Source: Streptomyces sp. HUAS 15-9 (GTDB lineage: Bacteria > Actinomycetota > Actinomycetes > Streptomycetales > Streptomycetaceae). From it: a stretch of DNA of 64,000 nt. The first letter of the stretch is position 1; each line of letters begins with the position of its first letter. The notes under the pieces are model-generated. The model was not told the DNA's origin, made no database searches, and saw nothing but the letters and a program-made list of their open reading frames with translations. A program made the position numbers and the translations under genes. Below are positions 52,636-62,492 of the stretch, piece after piece. The stretch is from NCBI RefSeq assembly GCF_025642155.1, contig NZ_CP106798.1, positions 3,410,001 through 3,474,000 on the forward strand, given 5' to 3'.

Positions 52636-53540
52636 CGACGCATGCCGGAAGCATCGGCAAGACGGCCCCCGTCGAGAGCGTGAAGGCGAGGCAGTCACTG
52701 GGCTCGCGGATCGCCGGGCGGCTCAGCGGGGGGCTGGTGCGTACCTTCCTGCTGGTCGTCGGCCTGTTCTGGCTGGTACCGACGATCGGTCTGCTCATCT
52801 CCTCGCTGCGCTCGCCGGACGACATGAGCGCGAGCGGCTGGTGGAAGGTGTTCGCCCAGCCCTCCCAGCTGACCTTCGACAGCTATCAGAGGCTGCTGGA
52901 GAACGGCGACATCACCGACTCCCTGTGGAACACGGTCCTGATCACGGTTCCGGCGACGGTCCTGGTCGTGGTCATCGGCTCCCTCGCGGGCTACGCGTTC
53001 GCGTGGATGGAGTTCCCGGGCCGCGACTGGTGGTTCCTGGGCGTGGTCAGTCTGCTGGTGGTGCCCGTACAGGTGGCGCTGATCCCGATCGCCGAACTGT
53101 TCGGAAAGATCGGCCTGTTCGGGACGATCTTCGGGGTGATCCTGTTCCATGTGGGCTTCGGTCTGCCGTTCGCGGTGTTCCTGCTGCGGAACTTCTTCGC
53201 GGAGATCCCCCGCGAACTGCTGGAGGCCGCCCGGCTCGACGGCGCCGGTGAACTGCGCCTGTTCGCACGGGTGGTGATGCCTCTGGGCGGGCCCGCGATC
53301 GCGAGCCTGGGCATCTTCCAGTTCCTGTGGGTGTGGAACGACATGCTGGTCGCCCTGGTGTTCACCAAGTCGGGCACGCAGCCGATCACGGTGGCACTGC
53401 AGACGCAGGTACGCCAGTTCGGGAACAACATCGACGTACTGGCACCCGGGGCGTTCATCTCCATGGTGATCCCGCTGGCCGTCTTCTTCGCGTTCCAGCG
53501 GCAGTTCGTGTCGGGCGTGATGGCAGGGGCGGTCAAATAG
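52632..53540 (+). CDS. Sugar ABC permease (MalG-like)
   Basis: This 302-residue inner-membrane permease starts ATG 52632 within the 4-bp overlap with the previous stop. It has six membrane segments and the EAA loop IPRELLEAARLDGAGELRLF that docks the ATPase. No ATP-binding subunit follows, so, as for other Streptomyces sugar importers, a shared ATPase such as MsiK may serve it; this is inference. A hairpin ends the operon. Confidence 0.92.
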   Translation: MTTHAGSIGKTAPVESVKARQSLGSRIAGRLSGGLVRTFLLVVGLFWLVPTIGLLISSLRSPDDMSASGWWKVFAQPSQLTFDSYQRLLENGDITDSLWNTVLITVPATVLVVVIGSLAGYAFAWMEFPGRDWWFLGVVSLLVVPVQVALIPIAELFGKIGLFGTIFGVILFHVGFGLPFAVFLLRNFFAEIPRELLEAARLDGAGELRLFARVVMPLGGPAIASLGIFQFLWVWNDMLVALVFTKSGTQPITVALQTQVRQFGNNIDVLAPGAFISMVIPLAVFFAFQRQFVSGVMAGAVK

Positions 53541-53569
53541 CCGTCAAATCCCGGCAAAAAGGCCACATT

Positions 53570-53602
53570 CGAAGGGCGGGTCGGCTATCGGCTCGCCCTT
53601 CG
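53570..53602 (+). terminator. Terminator after the ABC importer
   Basis: CGAAGGGCG and CGCCCTTCG form a 9-bp perfect stem with a 15-base loop, about 30 bases after the permease stop. Confidence 0.8.
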
Positions 53603-53705
53603 CCGGTCATCGGACATCCCCCACATGCCGTATCAACCGTAACCAAATCACTCCAGCGGCCGTTCCCGGGCACAACGCCCGCGCCGACCGACCCATGGAT
53701 GTGTT

Positions 53706-55970
53706 GTGCCCAGGTTCAGTGTCATCGTCCCCGTGTACAAGGTCCAGGCCTATCTGCACGAGTGCCTGGACTCGGTGCTCTCGCAGTCCTGTGCCGATCT
53801 CGAACTGATCGCCGTCGACGACTGCTCGCCGGACGCCTGCGGGGCGATCATCAACGAGTACGCGGCCCGCGACGCGCGCGTACGAGCCGTGCACCTGGCG
53901 GAGAACCAGGGCCTGGGCGGCGCCCGCAACGCGGGCATGAAGCACGCCCAGGGCGACTACCTGATCTTCCTCGACAGCGACGACACCCTCACCCCGCACG
54001 CGCTGCGCTCCATCGCCGACCGGATCAAGGAGACCGGCGAACCGGACGTCCTGGTCTACGACTACGCACGCACCCGGTGGACGGGCGAGGCCACCCGCAA
54101 CAAGTTCGCACGCGAGCTGACCGAACAGGGCCCGGCCCCCTTCCGACTCGACGACCGCCCGGGGCTGCTGCGGGTCCTGATGGTGGCCTGGAACAAGGCC
54201 TGCCGACGGGAGTTCGTCGAGGCGAACGGCTTCCGCTTCCCGCCGGGCTACTACGAGGACACTCCCTGGACCTACCCGGTCCTGATGGCTGCGGAGTCCA
54301 TCGCGACCCTCGACCGGGTGTGCGTGCACTACCGGCAGCGCCGCCAGGGCAACATCCTGTCCACCACCAGCCGCAAGCACTTCGACATCTTCGAGCAGTA
54401 CGACCGGGTGTTCGCGTTCCTCGGCGAGCGGCCCGAACTCGCCCGCTGGCGGCCGGTGTTGTTCCGCCGCATGATCGACCACTTCTCGACGGTGTTCACC
54501 AAGCCCGACCGGCTGCCGCGCGGCACCCACGCCGAGTTCCTGATCAAGGCCCGCGCGCACTACCGCCGTTACCGCGCCCCCGGCGCCCGTGTCCCCCTGC
54601 GCTCGCGCCTGCGCCACACCCTCGTCCGCTTCGGCCTGCACCGCACCTACCGCGCCCTGCAGTCGGCGATGTCCGCGCGCCGCCGCACCCTCGGGCTCGC
54701 CGCCCGGCTCGCCCGCATCCTGAAGGCCGCCGCCCTCCAGCTGCACTACCGCATCCAGCTGCGCCTCCCGCTGCGCGCCGACCGTGCCGTCTTCGCCGCC
54801 TACTGGGGACGCGGCTACGGCTGCAACCCGGGCGCGCTGGAGGCCGCGTTCCGCACGCACGCCCCGCACATCCGCACGGCGTGGATCGCCCACCCCGAGC
54901 ACCACCACACGATCCCGCCTGGCCCGCACCGGCTGCGCCCCGGCACGGCCGCCTACTGGACGGCACTGGCCCGCTCCAAGTACCTGGTCAACAACGTCAA
55001 CTTCGACCGCCGACTGCGCAAGCGCCCCGGCCAGGTCTTCGTCCAGACCCAGCACGGCACCCCCCTCAAGCACATGGGCCTGGACCTCCAGGAACGCCCG
55101 GCGGCCGCCCGCGACACGGACTTCGCGGAGCTCCTGCGGGGCGTCGACAAGTGGGACTACGTCGTGTCCGCCAACCGCCACACCACCCTGACCTGGGAGC
55201 GCGTCTACCCCGGCAGCTACACCACGCTGGAGTACGGCTACCCGCGCAACGACGTCTTCCAGCGGGCCACCCCGGCGGACGTGGCCCGGCTGCGCGAGGA
55301 ACTCGGCATCCCCGACGGCTCGGTCGCGATCCTCTACGCCCCCACCCACCGCGACCACCGCCGTACCCAGCGCCTCGCCCTCGACCTGGACCACATCCTG
55401 CGCTGTCTGGGCCCGCGCTTCGTGATCCTGACGCGCGCCCACTACTGGCACGACGGCCCGCTCGCCGAGGCCCACGACCGGATCATCGACGTCAGCGACC
55501 ACCCGAGCGTCGAGTCACTCTGCCTCGCCTCGGACGCGCTGGTCACCGACTACTCGTCGATCATGTTCGACTACGCCAACCTCGACCGGCCGATCATCGT
55601 GCACACCGCCGACTGGGAGGTGTACGAGGCGGCCCGCGGCACCTACTTCGACCTGCGCGCCTTCCCGCCGGGCGCGATCGCGCGCAGCGAGGACGAGTTG
55701 ATCGACATCTTCGCGTCCGGCCACTGGCGCGGCTCCAGCTCGGCCCGGCTGCGCTGGGCGTTCCGGGAGCGCTTCTGCCCGTACGACGACGGACGCGCCG
55801 CCAAGCGGGTCGTCCAGCACGTCGTACTGGGCCGGACCGAGGGAAAGCCGCCGTTCACCCCGCTCGACGAGCGCCGCCCGGCGCCGTCGGCGGCCTCGGC
55901 GCTCGCCCGCACCCCGCTCGCCACCCTTCCGCAACCTTCCGGCCCCCTCCCCGTCACCGAGGGCCACTGA
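53706..55970 (+). CDS. Glycosyltransferase / CDP-glycerol glycerophosphotransferase fusion, copy 1
   Basis: This 754-residue fusion starts GTG 53706. The N-terminal GT-A domain (PRFSVIVPVYKVQAYLHECL) has the DXD-type LDSDDTLTP near residue 90. The C-terminal TagF-like domain has AYWGRGYGCNPGALEAAF, TQHGTPLKHMG, APTHRDHR and VTDYSSIMFDYANLDRPII. TagF-type enzymes transfer glycerol phosphate to grow wall teichoic acids. The product could be a glycerol-phosphate-containing wall polymer. It is the first of three tandem paralogues. Confidence 0.9.
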   Translation: MPRFSVIVPVYKVQAYLHECLDSVLSQSCADLELIAVDDCSPDACGAIINEYAARDARVRAVHLAENQGLGGARNAGMKHAQGDYLIFLDSDDTLTPHALRSIADRIKETGEPDVLVYDYARTRWTGEATRNKFARELTEQGPAPFRLDDRPGLLRVLMVAWNKACRREFVEANGFRFPPGYYEDTPWTYPVLMAAESIATLDRVCVHYRQRRQGNILSTTSRKHFDIFEQYDRVFAFLGERPELARWRPVLFRRMIDHFSTVFTKPDRLPRGTHAEFLIKARAHYRRYRAPGARVPLRSRLRHTLVRFGLHRTYRALQSAMSARRRTLGLAARLARILKAAALQLHYRIQLRLPLRADRAVFAAYWGRGYGCNPGALEAAFRTHAPHIRTAWIAHPEHHHTIPPGPHRLRPGTAAYWTALARSKYLVNNVNFDRRLRKRPGQVFVQTQHGTPLKHMGLDLQERPAAARDTDFAELLRGVDKWDYVVSANRHTTLTWERVYPGSYTTLEYGYPRNDVFQRATPADVARLREELGIPDGSVAILYAPTHRDHRRTQRLALDLDHILRCLGPRFVILTRAHYWHDGPLAEAHDRIIDVSDHPSVESLCLASDALVTDYSSIMFDYANLDRPIIVHTADWEVYEAARGTYFDLRAFPPGAIARSEDELIDIFASGHWRGSSSARLRWAFRERFCPYDDGRAAKRVVQHVVLGRTEGKPPFTPLDERRPAPSAASALARTPLATLPQPSGPLPVTEGH

Positions 55971-56095
55971 ACGCCGTTTCCCCTACTGGGAGTTCCCATG
56001 CCCCTCAGCACTTCGCGGCCCACCCCCACCCGGCCGTCCACCTGGCGGCCGACCGGGCGGCCCGGCCGCGTCCGCACCACAACAGAAAGAGCAGA

Positions 56096-58297
56096 ATGCC
56101 CCGCTTCAGCATCATCGTCCCGTCCCATGGGGTCGCGGGCCGGCTGTCCCAGGCACTGGACTCGGTCCTCGCACAGTCCTTCGCCGACCTCGAGCTGATC
56201 CCGGTCTGCGACGAGCCCGGGTCCCCGGCCGCCGGCGTCGCCGCCGGATACGCCGAGCGGGACTCCCGGGTGACCCCGGTGCACTCACCGCCGACCGCCG
56301 GTCTGAGCGGGGCGCGCAACACCGGGCTGTGGGCGGCGACCGGCACGTATCTGCTCTTCCTCGACGGCGACGACGTGCTGATGCCCGGGGCGCTGACGGC
56401 GCTCGCCGCGCGGCTCGGGGAGACGGGCGACGTCGATGTCCTGTACTTCGAGCACGAGCGGACGCCGTGGTGGGAGGGCGAGCCGAGCAACCCGGCGGGG
56501 CCGGCGCTGGCGAGGACCCCGGCCGGGGCGTTCTCCCCGGGCCAGGCGCCCTGGCTCACCGGCGTGCGGCTGCCCGCCTGGAGCGCCGCCTACCGCCGTT
56601 CCTTCATCACCGCGCAGCAACTCACCTTCCCTTCGGGCCACTTCACCGACCTCGGCTGGGGCGGGCTGACGACGGTCGCCGCGGACCGGCTCGCGGTGCT
56701 GCGCTCGGTGCTCGTCCGGCACCGGTTGCGGCGGCAGGGCAGCAGGCTCAATGTGCCGGGCGCACACCAGGCCGAGCTGCTGGACCAGGTGGAACTGGTG
56801 CTGACCCGGGCCGCCGAGCGGGGGCTGCCCGGTGCGCGGACCCGGCCGCTGTTCGAGCAGTTGTTCGCCACCGTGCTGAAGACCGCCGCGCACCCCGAGC
56901 GGCTGCCCTCCGGGCACCGGGCCTTCTTCCGCCGCGCCCGCCATCTGCACCGCCGCCACCGCCCGGCCGGTTTCCGGATGCCGGTCGGAAGCGTGGGTGT
57001 TCAGCACCGGCTCCTCGCGGCGGGGGCGTACACCGCGTTCCACGCGCTGCGCACCGCCAACCAGGCCGCGGCCAAGGCGGTCGAGCTGGTCCCGCGCCCG
57101 CGCATGCTGCGCACCCGGCTGCGTTACCAGATCCAGCTGCGCCGCCCCCTCGACCCCGACCTCGCCGTGTACTGCGCGTACTGGGGCCGCGGCTACGCCT
57201 GCAACCCGGCCGCGATCCACGCCAAGGCCCGTGAACTCGCCCCGCACATCCGCTCGGTGTTCCTGGTCGAGCCCGACCAGGCGCACGCCATGCCCGACGG
57301 CATCGACTACGCGCTGATCGGCAGCCGCCGCTACTGGGAGGTACTGGCCCGCGCCAAGTACCTGGTCAACAACGCCAACTTCGCCGAGGGAGTCGTCAAG
57401 CGACGGGGCAGCGTGCACCTGCAGACCCAGCACGGCACCCCGCTGAAGAAGATGGGCGTGGACCAGTCGACGTACCCGGTGGTGGCCGCCCAGACCGGGA
57501 GCTTCGCCAAGCTGCTCGGCCGGGTCGACCGCTGGGACTTCAACCTCTCTTCCAACCGCCACTCCACCCAGATGTGGGAGCGCGCCTTCCCGGGCTCGTA
57601 CGAGGCCCTGGAGTACGGCTATCCGCGCAACGACGTCTACTACACGGCGACCGCCCACGACGTGGCGCGCATCCGCCGGGACCTGGGCGTGCCGGAGGGC
57701 AGCACCGCCGTGCTGTATGCCCCCACCCACCGCGACCACCACACCGGCTTCGAGACCGGACTCGATCTGGAGGCCTTCTGCGAGGCGGCCGGTGAGGACG
57801 TGGTCGTCCTGCTGCGCGCGCACTACTTCTACGACCGGGGGCTCGGCCGGAGCGGCGGCCGGATCATCGACGTCACCGGGCACCGCTCCTCCGAGGACGT
57901 CTGCCTGGCCGCGGACGCGCTCGTCACGGACTACTCGTCGATCATGTTCGACTACGCCAACCTGGACCGGCCGATCGTCGTGTACGCCGACGACTGGGAG
58001 GTCTACCGGGAGACGCGCGGCGTCTACTTCGACCTGATGGAGGCCCCGCCGGGCCCGGTCGCCCAGACGCCCGAGGAACTCGCCCGCGTCTTCCGCGACG
58101 GCTCGTACGCGGGGCCGGAGTCCAAGGCGCTGCGGGCCGCGTTCCGCGAGCGGTTCTGCCAGTTCGACGACGGTCTGGCCGCCGAGCGCGTCGTACGGCG
58201 GGTGCTGCTCGGCCGGCCGCCGGAGGCGATCCCGCCCGTGATCCCGCTCGCGGAGCGCATCCCCGCCCCCGCCGCCGCGACCCTCGTGAGGAGCTGA
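56096..58297 (+). CDS. Glycosyltransferase / CDP-glycerol glycerophosphotransferase fusion, copy 2
   Basis: This 733-residue paralogue starts ATG 56096 after AGAAAGAGC. Its GT-A domain is more diverged (PRFSIIVPSHGVAGRLSQAL), with LDGDDVLMP where the other copies have LDSDD. The TagF-like domain has AYWGRGYACNPAAIHAKARE, TQHGTPLKKMG, APTHRDHH and VTDYSSIMFDYANLDRPIV. It follows copy 1 after a 125-bp gap and precedes copy 3 by 7 bp, suggesting one operon. Confidence 0.9.
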   Translation: MPRFSIIVPSHGVAGRLSQALDSVLAQSFADLELIPVCDEPGSPAAGVAAGYAERDSRVTPVHSPPTAGLSGARNTGLWAATGTYLLFLDGDDVLMPGALTALAARLGETGDVDVLYFEHERTPWWEGEPSNPAGPALARTPAGAFSPGQAPWLTGVRLPAWSAAYRRSFITAQQLTFPSGHFTDLGWGGLTTVAADRLAVLRSVLVRHRLRRQGSRLNVPGAHQAELLDQVELVLTRAAERGLPGARTRPLFEQLFATVLKTAAHPERLPSGHRAFFRRARHLHRRHRPAGFRMPVGSVGVQHRLLAAGAYTAFHALRTANQAAAKAVELVPRPRMLRTRLRYQIQLRRPLDPDLAVYCAYWGRGYACNPAAIHAKARELAPHIRSVFLVEPDQAHAMPDGIDYALIGSRRYWEVLARAKYLVNNANFAEGVVKRRGSVHLQTQHGTPLKKMGVDQSTYPVVAAQTGSFAKLLGRVDRWDFNLSSNRHSTQMWERAFPGSYEALEYGYPRNDVYYTATAHDVARIRRDLGVPEGSTAVLYAPTHRDHHTGFETGLDLEAFCEAAGEDVVVLLRAHYFYDRGLGRSGGRIIDVTGHRSSEDVCLAADALVTDYSSIMFDYANLDRPIVVYADDWEVYRETRGVYFDLMEAPPGPVAQTPEELARVFRDGSYAGPESKALRAAFRERFCQFDDGLAAERVVRRVLLGRPPEAIPPVIPLAERIPAPAAATLVRS

Positions 58298-58304
58298 CCG
58301 AGCC

Positions 58305-60521
58305 GTGCCCCGCTTCAGCGTCATCGTCCCCTGCTTCAAGGTTCAGGGCTTCCTGCGCGAGTGCCTCGACTCGGTCCTGGAGCAGTCGTTCCACAACATC
58401 GAGCTGATCGCCGTGAACGACTGCTCGCCGGACGGCTGCGGCGCGATCCTCGACGAGTACGCGGCCCGCGACCCACGCGTGAAGGTCCTGCACCTGCCGA
58501 AGAACGTCGGCCTCGGCCGCGCCCGCAACGCCGGACTCCCCCACGCCACCGGCGACTACCTGTTCTTCCTCGACAGCGACGACACCCTCACGCCCGGCGC
58601 GCTGCGCGCCATGGCCGACCGGCTGGAGGAGACCGACGATCCGGACGTGCTGGTCTTCGACTACGCGCGCACCTACTGGTGGGGCGGGACCCGCCGCAAC
58701 GTGCTGGCCCATGTGCTGACCGAGGCGGGCGACGGCACCTTCACGGCCGCCGAACACCCGGAGATCCTCGACCTGTTGATGGTGGTGTGGAACAAGGTCT
58801 ACCGCCGCGAGTTCGTCGAGCCGAACGGCTTCCGCTTCCCTCCCGGCTACTACGAGGACACGCCCTGGACCTTCCCGGTGATGCTCAGCGCCGGGCGCAT
58901 CGCGGCCCTCGACCGGATCTGTCTGAACTACCGCCAGCGCCGCCAGGGCAACATCCTGTCCACCACCAGCCGCAAGCACTTCGACGTCCACGACCAGTAC
59001 GCGCGGGTCTTCGCGTACGTCGACGACCACCCGGAGCTGTGGAGCTGGCGGCCCTATCTGCACCGCAAGATGGGCGAGCACTGTCTCGACATCCTCGCCA
59101 AGCCGGACCGGCTGCCGCCCCGTGACCGGGCCGAGTTCTTCCGGCGTACGGCGGAGATGTTCCGCAGGCACAGGCCCGCGAACGCGCGGGTCGACGGCGA
59201 GGTCGCCCTGCTGACGGGCTCGTACCCGGCCTATGTGGTCAGGCGGCAGTCCGGACGGGCGGGCCGGGAGCTCGGGCGGCGGGGGCTCCAGGTCCGCCGC
59301 GTGGTGGCCGGCCGGGCCAAGCAGGGCTGGTCGGGACTTCACTCCCGCCGCCCCCTCGACCCGGACCTCGCCATGTACGCGGCGTTCTCGCACCAGGGGG
59401 TGCTCGGCGATCCGGCGGCCGTGTACCGCAAGGCACGGGAGATCGCCCCGCACATCCGGGGCGTGTGGGTGGTGCGCGACGAGGAACAGGCGGCCCAGCT
59501 GCCCCCGGACGTCGAGCACGTACTCCTCGACACCCCGCGCTGCCACGCCGTCGCCGCACGGGCGAAGTTCTTCGTCAGCAACACCATCTGGCCCGCCACC
59601 CTGCCCAAACGCCCCGGCAGCGTCGACATCCACACCCACCAGGGCACCCCGCTCAAGTACATGGGCGCTGACCTGCTGGGCAAGCCCGGCGCCCGGCACG
59701 GCGTCGACGTGCCGTACATGCTGCGCCGGGCCGACCGCTGGGACTACAGCCTGGTCGCCAACCGCCACTCCGAGCTGGTGTGGGAGCGGGCCTACCCCTG
59801 CCACTTCACCTCGGTGCGCACCGGCAGCCCGCGTAACGACGTACTGGTCGACCCGGCCGAGGACGCCGGGGCCGCGTTCCGCTTCCGGTACGGCATCCCG
59901 GACGACCACCGGGTCGTGCTGTACGCGCCGACCCGCCGCGACTACTGCCGGGGCGGCCATGTGGACCGGGTGGACCTGGCCCGGTTCGCCACGGACCTGG
60001 GCGAGGACTGCACCCTCGTCGTACGGCTGCATCCCGCTCTCGCGACGGGTCCCGCGCGCGGGATGGGCCTGGCCGAGCTGCACCGCCGGGGTGTGGTGGT
60101 CGACGCGACGGACGAGCCGCACGTCGAGGAGGTCATGCTCGCCTCCGACGTGCTGGTCACCGACTATTCGGCCCTGATGTTCGACTACGCCAACCTCGAC
60201 CGGCCGATCGTGGTCCACGCCGACGACTGGGACGCGTACACGGCGAGCCGGGGCGCCTATCTCGACATCACCGCCGAGGCGCCGGGCCATGTGTCGCGCT
60301 CCTACCGGGAGCTGGCGTGGCTGTTCACCTCCGGGGCCTGGCGGGACGAGGAGTCGGCGCGGCTGCGGGCGCAGTTCCGGGCGCGGTTCTGCGAGTTCGA
60401 CGACGGGCGGGCCGCCGAGCGGGTCGTACGGACCCTGCTGCTCGGGGAGACGGTGCCCGGGGCGGACGCCGCGCGGGTGCCGGGTCCGGCCGCCGGTCAC
60501 GATCTGCTGGCCGCCACATGA
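58305..60521 (+). CDS. Glycosyltransferase / CDP-glycerol glycerophosphotransferase fusion, copy 3 (diverged)
   Basis: This 738-residue fusion starts GTG 58305. The GT-A domain is close to copy 1 (PRFSVIVPCFKVQGFLRECL, LDSDDTLTP). Its TagF-like domain has diverged key motifs: HQGTPLKYMG for QHGTPLK, APTRRDYCRG for APTHRDH, and VTDYSALMFDYANLDRPIV for TDYSSIMFDY. The domain may be weaker, differently specific or non-catalytic. Its stop overlaps the next membrane-protein gene by 4 bp. Confidence 0.88.
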   Translation: MPRFSVIVPCFKVQGFLRECLDSVLEQSFHNIELIAVNDCSPDGCGAILDEYAARDPRVKVLHLPKNVGLGRARNAGLPHATGDYLFFLDSDDTLTPGALRAMADRLEETDDPDVLVFDYARTYWWGGTRRNVLAHVLTEAGDGTFTAAEHPEILDLLMVVWNKVYRREFVEPNGFRFPPGYYEDTPWTFPVMLSAGRIAALDRICLNYRQRRQGNILSTTSRKHFDVHDQYARVFAYVDDHPELWSWRPYLHRKMGEHCLDILAKPDRLPPRDRAEFFRRTAEMFRRHRPANARVDGEVALLTGSYPAYVVRRQSGRAGRELGRRGLQVRRVVAGRAKQGWSGLHSRRPLDPDLAMYAAFSHQGVLGDPAAVYRKAREIAPHIRGVWVVRDEEQAAQLPPDVEHVLLDTPRCHAVAARAKFFVSNTIWPATLPKRPGSVDIHTHQGTPLKYMGADLLGKPGARHGVDVPYMLRRADRWDYSLVANRHSELVWERAYPCHFTSVRTGSPRNDVLVDPAEDAGAAFRFRYGIPDDHRVVLYAPTRRDYCRGGHVDRVDLARFATDLGEDCTLVVRLHPALATGPARGMGLAELHRRGVVVDATDEPHVEEVMLASDVLVTDYSALMFDYANLDRPIVVHADDWDAYTASRGAYLDITAEAPGHVSRSYRELAWLFTSGAWRDEESARLRAQFRARFCEFDDGRAAERVVRTLLLGETVPGADAARVPGPAAGHDLLAAT

Positions 60522-61792
60522 GGCCGCGCAGCTGGGTCCTGCTCCTGGCCGCCGTCTTCGCGGTGCTCCAGCTCGCGAACGTCACCGGCCGGGACACGCC
60601 CGACTCCAAGAACTACGTGTCGTACGCGCTGAACCTGACGGGCGAGAACAAGCGGTCGGCGGCCACGGCCACCGTCGACTGGGTCTGCGCCGGCCGGGCG
60701 TCCCTCGCGCGCCGCAACCAGAGCGTGAACGTGGTGCGCTTCCATGGGCCGAGCCCCACCCGGCGGGTGGTCGCGCAGTGCGAGGCGGACCAGTTGGGGC
60801 TGGTGGACCGGCGGCTGCGGGGCGGGCAGACGGACGGGCGCATCGCGCCGTTCATCGCCCCGCGCCTGAAGCGGATCTTCGAGGTGCGGCCCGGATATCC
60901 GCTGTTCCTGGTGCCGTTCATCACGGTGTTCGGCGTGACCTGGGGCGTGTGGCTGGCGAGCGTGGCCGTCACGGCCGCGGGCGGGGTCCTCGCGTTCCTG
61001 ATCCTGCGCACCCTGGCCGTGCCCCTGCCGCTCGCCCTGAGCGGCCAGGCCCTGTACTACGTCCTGCCGTGCGGTACGACGGCCATGCGCCCGATGGCCG
61101 AGGGGCTGATGCTGGCGCTGACCCTGGGGGCGGTGTGGGGCTGCGCGCTGGCCCTGAACCGCCGTCCCCGGGCCGGGGCGGCACTGGTCGCCGGCTGTCT
61201 GCTCGCGCTCTTCGCCGTGAAGCACTCGCAGTCGCTGTTCCTGGGGCTGTGCCTGGGCGCGGCGGCCACGGCGGTAGCGGTACGGCGCCGGTGGCGGGGG
61301 CGTGCCGTGGGGCGCGGGGTCGCGGCGATCGCGGTGGCGGGCTGGTGCGCGGCGCTCGGCACGCTCCTGCTGGCGCGGCTGCTGCACTACCCCTCCGAGT
61401 CGGAGAGCCTCCAGGACCTGCTGACCGACCACTACCACCGGCCGGACCGCGCGCATCCGTGGCCGGAGTTCCTGCATCTGGAGTCGAGCTTCTGGATCGA
61501 GTGGGTGCGGCGGCAGTTCATGGCGCCGCTGTTCCTGACGACGCTGGCGGCCGGGGCGTGGGGCGCGCTGCGGCGACCTGCGTCCGGCTGCTTCCTGCTG
61601 GCGGCCGCGTTCACCGGGATCCTCACCCAGGCCGCGCATCCCGACATCAACGTCTGGGGCGAGCGGCTGATCGTGCTGGCCTGGCTGCTGCCCGTGGTCG
61701 GGGTGCCGCTCCTGCTGGAGCCGCTCGCACGACACCGGCCGACACTGCCGGCGCAGGGGAAGGGCGAGCGCCAGGTTCACCCGGTGGGGTGA
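60518..61792 (+). CDS. Polytopic membrane protein, possible GT-C-like or polymer export role
   Basis: This 424-residue protein starts ATG 60518 within a 4-bp overlap (ATGA) with the previous stop. It has many hydrophobic segments. The first is WVLLLAAVFAVLQLANVTG, followed by a long charged loop with two Cys in the first 90 residues (DWVCAGRAS, VVAQCEADQ). Later segments include YPLFLVPFITVFGVTWGVWL and AALGTLLLARLLHYPSESE. Coupling to the teichoic-acid-like fusions suggests a role in the same wall polymer. No family firmly recognised. Confidence 0.75.
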   Translation: MRPRSWVLLLAAVFAVLQLANVTGRDTPDSKNYVSYALNLTGENKRSAATATVDWVCAGRASLARRNQSVNVVRFHGPSPTRRVVAQCEADQLGLVDRRLRGGQTDGRIAPFIAPRLKRIFEVRPGYPLFLVPFITVFGVTWGVWLASVAVTAAGGVLAFLILRTLAVPLPLALSGQALYYVLPCGTTAMRPMAEGLMLALTLGAVWGCALALNRRPRAGAALVAGCLLALFAVKHSQSLFLGLCLGAAATAVAVRRRWRGRAVGRGVAAIAVAGWCAALGTLLLARLLHYPSESESLQDLLTDHYHRPDRAHPWPEFLHLESSFWIEWVRRQFMAPLFLTTLAAGAWGALRRPASGCFLLAAAFTGILTQAAHPDINVWGERLIVLAWLLPVVGVPLLLEPLARHRPTLPAQGKGERQVHPVG

Positions 61793-61953
61793 AGGGCGGG
61801 GCATCGACCCGCGCCGAGCGCCCCGCTGTCGGCCGTCGGCACCGGGTGCGCCGACGGCCGCTCACGCGCCGGCGCGGTGCGCCCGAGGAGGCGGGCGGTG
61901 CCTGGTGCCGACCGGACGGGGAGGCGTCGGCGCGGGTCGTTCAGGGACGAGGT

Positions 61954-62367
61954 TCACTCGATGACGAGGGTGACCTCGATGTTGCCGCGGGTGGCGTTGG
62001 AGTAGGGGCAGACCTGGTGGGCCTGCTCGACGAGCTTGCGGCCGGTCGCCTCGTCCACGGTGTCGGGCAGCTCGACGCGCAGGGCGACCTTCAGCGCGAA
62101 GCCCTCGCCCTGCTTGCCGATGCCGACCTCGGCGGTGACTGCGGCGTCGCTGACGTTCACCTTGGCCGCGCGGCCGACCAGGCCCAGGGCGCTGCCGAAG
62201 CAGGCGGCGTAACCGGCGGCGAAGAGCTGCTCCGGGTTGGTGCCCTCGCCGTTGCCGCCCAGCTCCACCGGCGGGGCCAGCTTGAGGTCGACCCTGCCGT
62301 CGGAGGAGACGGTACGGCCGTCGCGGCCGTGGGTGGCAGTGGCGACAGCGGTGTAGAGCGCGTCCAT
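61954..62367 (-). CDS. ohr: Organic hydroperoxide resistance protein (OsmC/Ohr)
   Basis: This 137-residue thiol peroxidase reduces organic and fatty-acid hydroperoxides. The two reactive Cys are in GYAACFGSAL and HQVCPYSNATRGNIEV; the OsmC fold tracts are NPEQLFAAGYAACF and the ALRVELP strand. It is divergent from the OhrR repressor gene with a palindrome between, the usual Ohr regulatory unit. Confidence 0.95.
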   Translation of the reverse strand: MDALYTAVATATHGRDGRTVSSDGRVDLKLAPPVELGGNGEGTNPEQLFAAGYAACFGSALGLVGRAAKVNVSDAAVTAEVGIGKQGEGFALKVALRVELPDTVDEATGRKLVEQAHQVCPYSNATRGNIEVTLVIE

Positions 62368-62443
62368 GGAAGACCATCCCTCTCGAAGTCACGTTCCGGC
62401 GGCTCTGATCCGGCCGCCCTCACGACCACAAGTAGAGCACACA

Positions 62444-62465
62444 ATTTAGTTGTGCACAACTAAAT
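62444..62465. promoter_or_regulatory. Perfect 22-bp palindrome, OhrR operator candidate
   Basis: ATTTAGTTGTG and CACAACTAAAT (62444-62465) are exact reverse complements. It lies between the two divergent genes (ohr start 62367, ohrR start 62493). A second, overlapping imperfect repeat CACAATTTAGTTGTG starts at 62440. Confidence 0.9.
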
Positions 62466-62492
62466 GACGCCCGGCAGAGCTACCCTGGACCC

